Shown here in pieces: positions 27,793-36,410 of a DNA stretch of 64,000 bases. The first letter of the stretch is position 1. The number at the start of each line of letters is the position of its first letter. Under the pieces are notes generated by a model, which was given only the letters and a program-made list of their open reading frames with translations, did not search any database and was not told the origin of the DNA. Made by a program: the position numbers and the translations under genes. This DNA is from Bacteroidota bacterium (GTDB lineage Bacteria; Bacteroidota; Ignavibacteria; UBA10030; UBA6906): positions 1-64,000 of the forward strand of contig JAUQWO010000003.1 of assembly GCA_030835135.1 (NCBI GenBank), read 5' to 3'.

Positions 27793-30237
27793 TCACCTTT
27801 CGGTCACCGCCGGTGCCGCCTCATCACGCGCGACCTCTGCCTTGCACGACGGGCAGGCAAGGAACTCGCCGCGGGTCTGCGTATACTTCTGGACCATGTA
27901 TTCATTGCCGCACGTATCGCATGCCCGCGCCACGGGTTTCTCCCACGATGCGAAATCGCAGTCCGGATACCGGGAACAGCCGTAGAAGACCCGCTTGCGC
28001 TTCGTCTTCCGCTCGATGATGTCGCCGTCCTTGCACTTGGGACACTTCACACCAATGGAAAGCGGACGCGTATTCTTGCACGTCGGGTAGTTCGAGCATC
28101 CCAGGAACGCACCGAACCGTCCGCCCTTCACCACCATGTCGCCGCCGCACTGGTCGCATTTGATGCCCACCGCATGCTTCGTCAGCTCCGCTTCCTCGGG
28201 GAGCGGCTTCGTGGTCTTGCACGTCGGATACCCGCTGCATGCCATGAACCTGCCGTTGCGGCCCCACTTGATGATCATGGGCTTGCCACAGGTCTCGCAG
28301 ACCTCGTCCGTGGCTTCCTGCATCGACTTCTTGATCGCCGCACTGTTCTTGTCGACACCCTCGAGGTCACGCACGAACGGATGGTAGAAGTCCTCCATCA
28401 CCTGAGCGTACGTCTGCTTCCCCGACGCGATGGTGTCCAATTCCTCTTCCATCCGCGCGGTGAAGCCCACGGTGAAGATGTGCGGGAAATTCTGCACCAG
28501 CAGACGGTTCACCGCCTTGCCCAGTTCCGTGGGATACAGGCGGCGCTCGCGTTGCTCCACGTACTTGCGTGCCTGGATCGTATCCACGATGAGCGCATAC
28601 GTGCTCGGCCGGCCGATGCCCAGGGCTTCCAGCTCGCGCACCAGGCTCGATTCGGTGAAGCGCCCCGGGGGCTTCGTGAAATGCTGATTCGGGATCAGGT
28701 TCGTGAGCGCGGCCTGGTCGCCCGCGCGAAGATGTGCGGGCAGCTTCGACGATGGATCTTCATCGCCCTGCTTTTCCGTCTCGTCCACCAGGTCGTCGTA
28801 CACCTGCAGGAACCCGCGGAAGGTCGGGATCGAATCCGTCGCCCGGAACGTGTACTCGCCGCCCTTGATGTCCACGGTGGTCTGTTCGGCGATCGCCTGA
28901 CTCATCTGGCATGCCACGAACCGGTTCCAGATCAGCTCATACAGCGCGAACATCTCGGGTTCGAGGAATTTTTTGACTTCCTTCGGACTGTACTTCATCG
29001 CCGTGGGGCGGATCGCTTCGTGGGCGTCCTGTGAGGATTTCCCCTTTTTGAACTGCCGCGCCTCCGGGGGGACGTATTCTTTCCCGTAGTTCTGGTAGAT
29101 GTACTCGCGCACCTCCTTCACGGCGTCATCGCTCAAACGCGTCGAATCCGTACGCATGTAGGTGATGAGACCGACACGACCTTCTTCACCGAGTTCGATG
29201 CCTTCGTACAGCTTCTGCGCGAACATCATCGTCCGCTTGGCCGGATACCGGAGCCGCCGTGCAGCTTCCTGCTGCAGCGTGCTGGTGATAAAAGGCGGCG
29301 GCGGATTGCGGCGCACCGGCTTCCTCTGCACGTCCGCAATGGCGAACTGCTGCGCACGGATGGCGTTGACGTATCCTTCCGCCGTGGTCCGGTCCCCGAT
29401 CGTCGGGTCCTCGCCTTCCACCTTGAAGAGCTTCGCCAGGAACGGCTCGCTGCCGGCAGCCGTGAACTCGCCGATGATCGACCAGTATTCCTGGGGAATG
29501 AAGGACGTCACCTCCACTTCACGTTCGCAGATCAGCCGGACGGCAACAGACTGCACTCGGCCGGCGGACAATCCGTAGTAGACGGTCTTCCAGACGAAGG
29601 GCGAGACCTTGTAGCCGACCAGACGGTCCATGGCACGACGGGCCTGCTGGGAATTCACCAGGTGCTCGTCGATGCGCGACGGTTTTTCCATCGCTTCGGC
29701 GATGCCGCGCTCGGTGATCTCATGGAAGAGCACGCGGTAGATGTTCTTCGCGGACCCCTCGACCTCACGGGCGATATGCCATGCGATCGCCTCCCCCTCA
29801 CGGTCAGGGTCGGTCGCGATATACACAGACGTGGCCTTCGCCGCATGGCTCTTGAGACGGTTGATCACGTCATCCTTCCCCGTGATCGTCTCATACTCCG
29901 GAGTGAATCCGTTGGCCACATCGATGCCGATCTTGCTCTTGGGCAGGTTCTTGATGTGACCGACGGAGGCCTCGACGTGGAAATTCTTCCCGAGGTACTT
30001 GTTGATGGTCTTGGCCTTCGCCGGCGACTCAACAATGATCAGGGCCTTGCCGCTCGTATCGGTGTCGGCCGCGACCGCACGCTTACGACGCTTGGGGGCA
30101 ACGGTCTCGCCCGCGGCCGGAGCCACGGGACCCGCCTCTGGTTCTGCAGCAGCTGCGCGCTTGCGCTTCCTGGGTGTGGCGTTCCCCTCGGCAGGGAGCG
30201 CCTCCGCGGTCGCAGCGGTCTTCTTCTTTGCCGGCAT
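27793..30237 (-). CDS. topA: DNA topoisomerase I
   Basis: 814 aa; ALIIVESPAKAKTINKYLG, VYIATDPDREGEAIAWHI, GLITYMRTDSTRLS, several C-terminal Cys4 zinc motifs; Lys/Arg/Ala-rich N-terminal extension. Confidence 0.97.
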   Translation of the reverse strand: MPAKKKTAATAEALPAEGNATPRKRKRAAAAEPEAGPVAPAAGETVAPKRRKRAVAADTDTSGKALIIVESPAKAKTINKYLGKNFHVEASVGHIKNLPKSKIGIDVANGFTPEYETITGKDDVINRLKSHAAKATSVYIATDPDREGEAIAWHIAREVEGSAKNIYRVLFHEITERGIAEAMEKPSRIDEHLVNSQQARRAMDRLVGYKVSPFVWKTVYYGLSAGRVQSVAVRLICEREVEVTSFIPQEYWSIIGEFTAAGSEPFLAKLFKVEGEDPTIGDRTTAEGYVNAIRAQQFAIADVQRKPVRRNPPPPFITSTLQQEAARRLRYPAKRTMMFAQKLYEGIELGEEGRVGLITYMRTDSTRLSDDAVKEVREYIYQNYGKEYVPPEARQFKKGKSSQDAHEAIRPTAMKYSPKEVKKFLEPEMFALYELIWNRFVACQMSQAIAEQTTVDIKGGEYTFRATDSIPTFRGFLQVYDDLVDETEKQGDEDPSSKLPAHLRAGDQAALTNLIPNQHFTKPPGRFTESSLVRELEALGIGRPSTYALIVDTIQARKYVEQRERRLYPTELGKAVNRLLVQNFPHIFTVGFTARMEEELDTIASGKQTYAQVMEDFYHPFVRDLEGVDKNSAAIKKSMQEATDEVCETCGKPMIIKWGRNGRFMACSGYPTCKTTKPLPEEAELTKHAVGIKCDQCGGDMVVKGGRFGAFLGCSNYPTCKNTRPLSIGVKCPKCKDGDIIERKTKRKRVFYGCSRYPDCDFASWEKPVARACDTCGNEYMVQKYTQTRGEFLACPSCKAEVARDEAAPAVTER

Positions 30238-30695
30238 CAGTGGATCGTATCCTCATTGTTCAACATCGAATGGCCTCCGGTGCTGCCGGGACGTTCACGG
30301 GACGACAACACCGCGGCCACGATCTCCTTCACTTCCTGTACCGACAGCCCGGCATATCCCGTTCCGATGGCACGTTCGATGACAGTCTCGATATCGCGAT
30401 CATCCAGCAGCCCGAGTTCCGCGAGCTGGATGAGATACCCCTGGGCTTCCCGCGACAGAACGCTGCGCTCGACCTCATGGAAGATGCGGCGTGAGCCGCG
30501 CGCAGCGCGGGCATGGGAGGTGGCCTCCGCATCACCCGCTCCCATCGTCTCATACAACCAGCTGAACGCAGCACTGATCTCCGAGGTCGTATACCCGCGG
30601 TCGCGCAACGGCGCCAGATCGATGTCGTGCAGCTGCTTGTCGTCCCGCAACTCCGTCATCAGGAACACCAGGATCTCAACAACACGTTCTTTCAT
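30237..30695 (-). CDS. DUF494 (Smg) family protein
   Basis: 152 aa; MKERVVEILVFLMTEL…LRDRGYTTSEISAAFSWLYE, LSREAQGYLIQLAELGLLDDRDIETVIERA. Confidence 0.8.
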   Translation of the reverse strand: MKERVVEILVFLMTELRDDKQLHDIDLAPLRDRGYTTSEISAAFSWLYETMGAGDAEATSHARAARGSRRIFHEVERSVLSREAQGYLIQLAELGLLDDRDIETVIERAIGTGYAGLSVQEVKEIVAAVLSSRERPGSTGGHSMLNNEDTIH

Positions 30696-31132
30696 GCCAT
30701 TCCTCTCTTCCGCCGCCGGTGCAGCCGTGCAAGCACGGCATCCTCACGCCCGTGCATGCGCAGGGACTGGGCACGGGTCCGGTCGTCATAGCCGGTCAGG
30801 TGAAGCGTTCCGTGAATAGCAAGGCGGGCAAGCTCGTGCCGTGTGCTGACGCTGTACTCCCCGGCCTGCACACGGGCACGGTCCAGATTGATATAGATCT
30901 CCCCTTCCAACCGCGGCACATCTTCCAGCGGAAAACTGATGACGTCGGTCACGTAGTCATGCCCCAGAAACGTCCGGTTCAGGCGTCTGCAACGCCTGTC
31001 GTTGACGCCGATGATGCTGATGACCGCCGTGCGCACCCCTTCCCCTTCCAGGGCCATCCGCACGGCATCGACCAGCAGTGCACGCGGCATCCTCCGGCTC
31101 CCATGGGCATTCACCACCTGGACGGTGATCAT
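30692..31132 (-). CDS. ybeY: Endoribonuclease YbeY
   Basis: 146 aa; FLGHDYVTDVISFPLED and HELARLAIHGTLHLTGYDD (HGxLHLxGYD). Confidence 0.93.
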   Translation of the reverse strand: MITVQVVNAHGSRRMPRALLVDAVRMALEGEGVRTAVISIIGVNDRRCRRLNRTFLGHDYVTDVISFPLEDVPRLEGEIYINLDRARVQAGEYSVSTRHELARLAIHGTLHLTGYDDRTRAQSLRMHGREDAVLARLHRRRKRGMA

Positions 31133-31686
31133 GCCCGTGGCGCCTTGCTCCTTGTCCGGGAAGCCCGCACCTTTTTCACAGCGGCCTTCTTCCCCTTGGT
31201 CCGCTTCCCTGCGGAACGACGTGGGGCTGCCTTCGGCGTGGCCGCATCCTGACCCTGGTCCAGGATCCCATCCGTCAGGGATAACGCGATGCCGGACAGC
31301 ATCACCTCGGGCCCGAGCTGGGTGAAATCACCCGACACCAGCGAGCGGTCCACATTCGCAAAGAGCGAACACCCACCCTGCCGCTCGATGATCAGCCCCG
31401 ACACCTTCCCATCCTGCTCGGCAACAAAGGTGACCTCACCAAGGAGATCGCTCACCACATAGCCGGAACAGAAATGGAGTTGCAGGTGCGCGGTCTCCGT
31501 GTATACGGAGACGAGCGTTCCTTTCCGATGTCCGATCGGGATCTCGGCGTAGATCTCCAACGCAAGCTTCCGGTGATCTTCCGCCGACACGAGCTCGAAA
31601 CGAATGCTGTCCCCGATCGTCCGCGCCGGTACGCCGAAGACCTTCTCCAGCTTCTTGATGTCGGACGGTCCTATCGAAAACGCCAT
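31129..31686 (-). CDS. Conserved-looking hypothetical with Lys/Arg/Ala-rich C-terminal tail
   Basis: 185 aa; tail APRRSAGKRTKGKKAAVKKVRASRTRSKAPRA; 4-bp coupled to ybeY; preceded by a consensus promoter. Confidence 0.75.
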   Translation of the reverse strand: MAFSIGPSDIKKLEKVFGVPARTIGDSIRFELVSAEDHRKLALEIYAEIPIGHRKGTLVSVYTETAHLQLHFCSGYVVSDLLGEVTFVAEQDGKVSGLIIERQGGCSLFANVDRSLVSGDFTQLGPEVMLSGIALSLTDGILDQGQDAATPKAAPRRSAGKRTKGKKAAVKKVRASRTRSKAPRA

Positions 31687-31704
31687 GCGATCCTCATCTG
31701 GTGG

Positions 31705-31733
31705 ATTATAGCCATGAATCGGCTGATTGTCAA
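31705..31733 (-). promoter_or_regulatory. Consensus sigma70-like promoter (TTGACA-N17-TATAAT)
   Basis: Minus strand TTGACA at 31728-31733 and TATAAT at 31705-31710, exact 17-nt spacer, 18 nt upstream of the ATG. Confidence 0.8.
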
Positions 31734-31746
31734 GCTGCCTCCCGTC

Positions 31747-32643
31747 TCACCAGTCCAACACCAACCCTTCTGCCGCAGCGATGCAATCGAACATGTAGCC
31801 CCGTTGCGTGATCTCTTTTCTGCACTTCTGGACGATCTCGTCGATCTGGTCATCCGTCCGCGTCTGCTCGTGATGAAAGAGGACGAGCTTCCCCACGCCG
31901 GCCTCGGACGCAACCTTCAGAGCGAACAGGTAGTCCGAGTGCCCCCACCCCACGTGTTGCAGATACTCTTCGGGTGTATACGTCGCATCATGGATCAGGA
32001 TATCGGCGCCCCGCGCAAAATCGAACACGCGCTGGTTCGGATCCCCCTTCTGCGCCATGAACAGGTCCACGATATTCCGGTCAACGTTCTTTGCCGTGCG
32101 CGCCACCTCGCGGTCGAACGGTTCATTGTCGGTCATGTACACGATCGACCTGCCGCCATACGACAGCCGGAACCCGAGTGCGAACGCCGGATGGTTCAGG
32201 AACATCGAGGTCAGCGTGCCGCCGAAGACCGGCACCGACTCTTCACGCACGGGCTGAAAGCGGATCTTCGCCTTCAACTCGTTCAGCTGGATCGGGAAAT
32301 ACACCTTGTCCATTTGCGATGCGATCACCTGGCGCAGGGTGATGTTCCGCGTCTGCGCGCCGAGGATCGTGAGTTCGTTCCCCGCCACGAACGCCGGCTT
32401 GAAGAACGGGAAGCCCTGGATATGGTCCCAGTGCGGGTGACTGATCGCCAGGATCGCGTTCACCGATGCGCCGGTCGCCATCAGGGCATCCCCGAACCCG
32501 CGCAGCCCGCTCCCCGCATCGAAGATCACGATGTGGTCGTCCGACAGGCGCGCCTCCACACACGGCGTATTCCCGCCGTACCGGACCGTCTCGCGGCCGG
32601 GTGAAGGGATCGACCCGCGTACACCCCAGAACCTGAGTTTCAT
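31747..32643 (-). CDS. MBL-fold metallohydrolase (PhnP-like)
   Basis: 298 aa; MKLRFWGVRGSIPSPGRETVRYGGNTPCVE, AISHPHWDHIQGFPFF, HDATYTPEEY, GHSDYLFALKVASEAGVGKLVLFHHEQTRTD. Confidence 0.88.
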   Translation of the reverse strand: MKLRFWGVRGSIPSPGRETVRYGGNTPCVEARLSDDHIVIFDAGSGLRGFGDALMATGASVNAILAISHPHWDHIQGFPFFKPAFVAGNELTILGAQTRNITLRQVIASQMDKVYFPIQLNELKAKIRFQPVREESVPVFGGTLTSMFLNHPAFALGFRLSYGGRSIVYMTDNEPFDREVARTAKNVDRNIVDLFMAQKGDPNQRVFDFARGADILIHDATYTPEEYLQHVGWGHSDYLFALKVASEAGVGKLVLFHHEQTRTDDQIDEIVQKCRKEITQRGYMFDCIAAAEGLVLDW

Positions 32644-33149
32644 GGCCGGTCATAGCTCCGTGCATACTGCACATAGCGGTCCGCCGAATCCTGCAACGCC
32701 CGCTTTTCGTCCTCCGACAGCGGCCGGATGATCTTCGCCGGAACGCCGGCGACCAGCATGCCATCAGGAACAACGAAGTGTTCCTTCACGACCGATCCGG
32801 CGGCAACGAGGGCCTGCGCACCCACCTGCGCGTCGTCCAGCACAACAGCATTCATCCCGATGAGAGTTCCCCGGCCGATGCGGCACCCGTGGATCATGGC
32901 CTGATGGCCGAGGGTCACATCCTCCGCGATCTCCACCGGATACTGGGCCGTGACATGCAGGATGCAGCCATCCTGCACGTTCGTCCGCGCACCGATCCTG
33001 ATCGCGTTGATGTCGCCCCGCAGCACGCTGTTGAACCAGATGCTTGCATCCTCACCGACCTCCACCTCGCCGATCACACATGCGCCCGCGGCCACGAAGA
33101 CCGACGGGTGGATGCGCGGGGCGACGCCGTGATGGGTGATGATGTGCAT
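32640..33149 (-). CDS. Gamma-carbonic-anhydrase-like hexapeptide-repeat protein
   Basis: 169 aa left-handed beta-helix; IHPSVFVAAGACVIGEVEVGEDASIWFNSVLRGDINAIRIGARTNVQDGCILHVT, TLGHQAMIHGCRIGRGTLIGMNAVVLDDAQVG. Confidence 0.9.
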   Translation of the reverse strand: MHIITHHGVAPRIHPSVFVAAGACVIGEVEVGEDASIWFNSVLRGDINAIRIGARTNVQDGCILHVTAQYPVEIAEDVTLGHQAMIHGCRIGRGTLIGMNAVVLDDAQVGAQALVAAGSVVKEHFVVPDGMLVAGVPAKIIRPLSEDEKRALQDSADRYVQYARSYDRP

Positions 33150-33158
33150 GACGCCTGC

Positions 33159-33977
33159 TCAGTTGCCGGTCCGGGGGGGCGCCCAGCCGGGACGCTTCCA
33201 CGACATGAGTTCGATGGTGACGCTGCCGAGGATGACCTTCATCTTCGCCACGATGGGGATCCGCGCATCGTCGTTCGAGAACCACCCCGAGAACCCGCCG
33301 GTGAGACCAAAGATACCGACGAACTCGGCATTCCCTTCGAAGCCCACGACATCGATCGGGTAGTCCACCGCATCGATCTCGACCTCGTCCTTCCGTTTGT
33401 CGAAACGGATGAACGTGTTCACCTTCGATTCCTTCACGAGCGCCGGCACATTCATGTCGCGGCCGGCGAACAGGTGGTGCCGTGCATAGAAGAACAGCGA
33501 CAGGCCGTCCTGCCACGTGCCATCCACCGAGAGCGTCTCCCGCTTCGCCACCACCGTGTCGCGTTGCCCGATCTCCATCACCACGCGGTGACGGTCGTAG
33601 TCAAAATGGTAGCGGGAGAAATCCCAGACATTATCCTGCTTCACCTTCCCGGTGAACCCGCGCGAGTAGACCGTCGAGTCGATGCGGCTCTCGAAGATCG
33701 CGTGCAGGTCGACCAGCGGCACATTCCTGTACGAATCGATGTACGCGAGGGTGGAGAACGATGTGACCCCGGGCTTGCGTTCCCGGGCGATCGTCTTGAC
33801 GCGGATCTGACCGAGGTCGAGGAACGCGTAGCGGACGTTGTACGTGAGCTCCTCGCCCTCCACAAGGACGTGGGAGGGCGGATCGGCATGAGCCGGCGAC
33901 TGGGCCATGGCCGGCGTACCAGTGAACAGGAACAGAACGGGGAGGACCCAGCCTCCCCGACGTGTTGTGTGCTTCAC
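33159..33977 (-). CDS. DUF3108 domain-containing secreted protein
   Basis: 272 aa; signal peptide, LVEGEELTYNVRYAFLDLGQIRVKT, TVSRGFTGKVKQ-type region, WFSNDDARIPIVAKMKVILGSVTIEL. Confidence 0.75.
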   Translation of the reverse strand: MKHTTRRGGWVLPVLFLFTGTPAMAQSPAHADPPSHVLVEGEELTYNVRYAFLDLGQIRVKTIARERKPGVTSFSTLAYIDSYRNVPLVDLHAIFESRIDSTVYSRGFTGKVKQDNVWDFSRYHFDYDRHRVVMEIGQRDTVVAKRETLSVDGTWQDGLSLFFYARHHLFAGRDMNVPALVKESKVNTFIRFDKRKDEVEIDAVDYPIDVVGFEGNAEFVGIFGLTGGFSGWFSNDDARIPIVAKMKVILGSVTIELMSWKRPGWAPPRTGN

Positions 33978-35593
33978 TACTTCAGACTCGAGAATGTTCG
34001 GGCGATCTTTTCGGCCTCCGGCAACAGCGACACGGCCTTCTTGAATTGTGAATCCTCCTGCAGCATCACACGCGCGTATCCCTCATTCCCCCACATCGCA
34101 CGCGCCATATATGCCTTGGTGTACCCGACGAGATACCGGCGGTCCTGGTCCATCAACTCCTTGTTCTCCGCAACGCCCTTCTGCACGCCGAGAGCGATGA
34201 TCTCGCCGACCGTCGCTTCGTCCACCACGAAATCCTTCACGAACCTCTCAACGTCCTTACCATAGGCCGCACGGATCTCCGCCCCCCGGCGGTCCATCAT
34301 GCGGTCGGCGATCTGGAAGAACACCTGCTTCGCGCGCAGCTGCGCGGTGTAGCTGTTCAGACGGTCCGACTTCACGATGTAGTCCGGCGTGATGCCGCCG
34401 CCACCATACACGATCCGCCCGCCCATGGTCTTGAACTTCGGCCGCGTGGAGTCCTTCTCCGCCACGTGCTCGAGATTCTCACCTTCGGTCTCTTCGCGCT
34501 CGAACGCCTCGCGCTGATACTTCGCCTTATCCTCGCCATACGGCCTCTGGATCAAACGGCCGCTGGGCGTGTAATACCGCGCCGTGGTCAGACGGAAGGC
34601 CGACCCGTCCTTCAACTCGAACTGTCGCTGCACGAGGCCCTTGCCGAACGAGGTCTCCCCGATGATCAGGCCGCGGTCCCAATCCTGCACCGCGCCGGCA
34701 ACGATCTCACTGGCCGATGCCGACCCGTTGTTCACCAGGATGATCAGGGTGAGCCCCTGGAACTTGCCGGACCCGGTCGACAGGAACTCATCATCGAATT
34801 CGGTGCGCCGGCCCTTCGTGTACACGATCTTCTTGCCGCCCGGCAGGAACTCATCCACCATCCGGAAGGCCTGCTCGAGGTACCCACCCGCATTGCTGCG
34901 GAGATCGAGGATCAGCTTCTTCACCCCCTGCTCGCGCAAGGAGCTCACCGCCGTGAAGAATTCTTCGTGCGTGGTCGCGGCAAAGCGGTTCACATTGATA
35001 TAGCCGACACCCGGCTCCACCAGGAACGAGGCATCGACGGTATAGATCGGGATCTTGTCCCGCGTGATCTCGAACTCCAGCGGATCCTTCATTCCGGAGC
35101 GGACGATCGACACGGTGACCTTCGTGCCCTTCGGTCCGCGCAACCGCTTCTGCACGCCCTCCTGGGTGATCCCGACCGCCGTGGAATCATTGATCTTCAC
35201 GATCTTGTCACCGGCCATGATCCCGAGGGCCTCACTGGGTCCGCCAACAATGGGCGCGACGACCAGCAACGTGTCATTGAGCACCTGATACTCGATGCCG
35301 ATCCCTTCAAAACTCCCCTGGAAATCCTCGGTCACCCTCGCCATCGCCGAAGCGGGGATATACACGGAATGCGGATCGAGCTGGCCCAGGAGTCCATTGA
35401 CCGCCGACTCGGTGAGCTTCTGCGTGTCGACGTCGTCCACATAGTACTTATAGGTGATGCTGAGGACGTCGGAGAACTTCCCGACCTGCGGCAGGAGGCT
35501 GTCCCCCGAGAACAAACTGTTCAACTGGGCCCCGGCCAGCATACTGAGGACCACCAGCACACCCATCGTCACCAACGAAAAGCGCTTGCGCAT
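33977..35593 (-). CDS. S41 family C-terminal processing peptidase
   Basis: PDZ (DSVYIPASAMARVTEDFQGSFEGIGIEYQ…ALGIMAGDKIVKI), catalytic LVNNGSASASEIVAGAVQDWDRGLIIGETSFGKGLVQ; start at MRKRF. Confidence 0.93.
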   Translation of the reverse strand: MRKRFSLVTMGVLVVLSMLAGAQLNSLFSGDSLLPQVGKFSDVLSITYKYYVDDVDTQKLTESAVNGLLGQLDPHSVYIPASAMARVTEDFQGSFEGIGIEYQVLNDTLLVVAPIVGGPSEALGIMAGDKIVKINDSTAVGITQEGVQKRLRGPKGTKVTVSIVRSGMKDPLEFEITRDKIPIYTVDASFLVEPGVGYINVNRFAATTHEEFFTAVSSLREQGVKKLILDLRSNAGGYLEQAFRMVDEFLPGGKKIVYTKGRRTEFDDEFLSTGSGKFQGLTLIILVNNGSASASEIVAGAVQDWDRGLIIGETSFGKGLVQRQFELKDGSAFRLTTARYYTPSGRLIQRPYGEDKAKYQREAFEREETEGENLEHVAEKDSTRPKFKTMGGRIVYGGGGITPDYIVKSDRLNSYTAQLRAKQVFFQIADRMMDRRGAEIRAAYGKDVERFVKDFVVDEATVGEIIALGVQKGVAENKELMDQDRRYLVGYTKAYMARAMWGNEGYARVMLQEDSQFKKAVSLLPEAEKIARTFSSLK

Positions 35594-35637
35594 TCCCGTG
35601 CTCCCTGTTCTGCACATTTATAGACGTACCCGTGGGA

Positions 35638-35666
35638 ATGTTATCCATTTTCCCCCTCAAAGTCAA
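35638..35666 (-). promoter_or_regulatory. Putative sigma70-like promoter (TTGACT-N17-TAACAT)
   Basis: Minus strand -35 at 35661-35666 and -10 at 35638-35643, upstream of the S41 peptidase. Confidence 0.5.
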
Positions 35667-35669
35667 ACT

Positions 35670-36410
35670 TCAGCGAATGGGCTTCCATTCGCTCAAAATC
35701 GACCGCCGGAGGAAGAACACGGAGAGGAAATTGAGAAACCATGACGCAGTGACGTAGGCATACCCGTAGCGGCGATATCTGCGGGGCGATTCAAACACGA
35801 CCACATCGCGCAGGAACTTGATCCGTCCCTGACTCTCCAGACGGCGGAACATGTCATAATCCTCACCCGCCGCGATGCGCGACGCATACCCGTGGAGGGC
35901 TTCGAAGGTCTCCCGCCTGATCACATGACATTCTCCCCTCCCCATCCCCATACCCACCTGGTTCATCATGTAGAAGAACCAGTTGTAGAATCCGTGGTAC
36001 CACCGGTCGATACGGCGCTCTTCTTCCGGATAGACCAGCACACTGCTGGTAAGCGCAACGACATCCTTCGCTGGGAGTTCTTCATCGATCCGCCGGAAAA
36101 AGGCGTCCGGATCCTGCAGCAGGGTATCGGCATTGAGAAAAATGAAGATATCCCCCCGCGCCGCCTGTGCCCCGGCATTCCTCCCCATGGAGATCGTCTG
36201 CTTAATGTAGGGCTCATTCAACACCACCCGGTGAGCGTGGGCCGCCGCGATCGCAAGGGTCCGGTCGGTACTCCCTCCGTCGCTGACGATGATCTCCACC
36301 CCATACCGGTCAACGATCGCCGGCGTGAATTGCCGCAACATCCGCTCGATCAGCTTTTCCTCGTTGACCGCCGGAACGATAACGCTGAAACGCACAGCGG
36401 GTCCGGTCAT
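35670..36410 (-). CDS. Glycosyltransferase family 2
   Basis: 246 aa; FSVIVPAVNEEKLIERML, EIIVSDGGSTDRTLAIAAAHAHRVV, GRNAGAQAARGDIFIFLNADTLL. Confidence 0.9.
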   Translation of the reverse strand: MTGPAVRFSVIVPAVNEEKLIERMLRQFTPAIVDRYGVEIIVSDGGSTDRTLAIAAAHAHRVVLNEPYIKQTISMGRNAGAQAARGDIFIFLNADTLLQDPDAFFRRIDEELPAKDVVALTSSVLVYPEEERRIDRWYHGFYNWFFYMMNQVGMGMGRGECHVIRRETFEALHGYASRIAAGEDYDMFRRLESQGRIKFLRDVVVFESPRRYRRYGYAYVTASWFLNFLSVFFLRRSILSEWKPIR

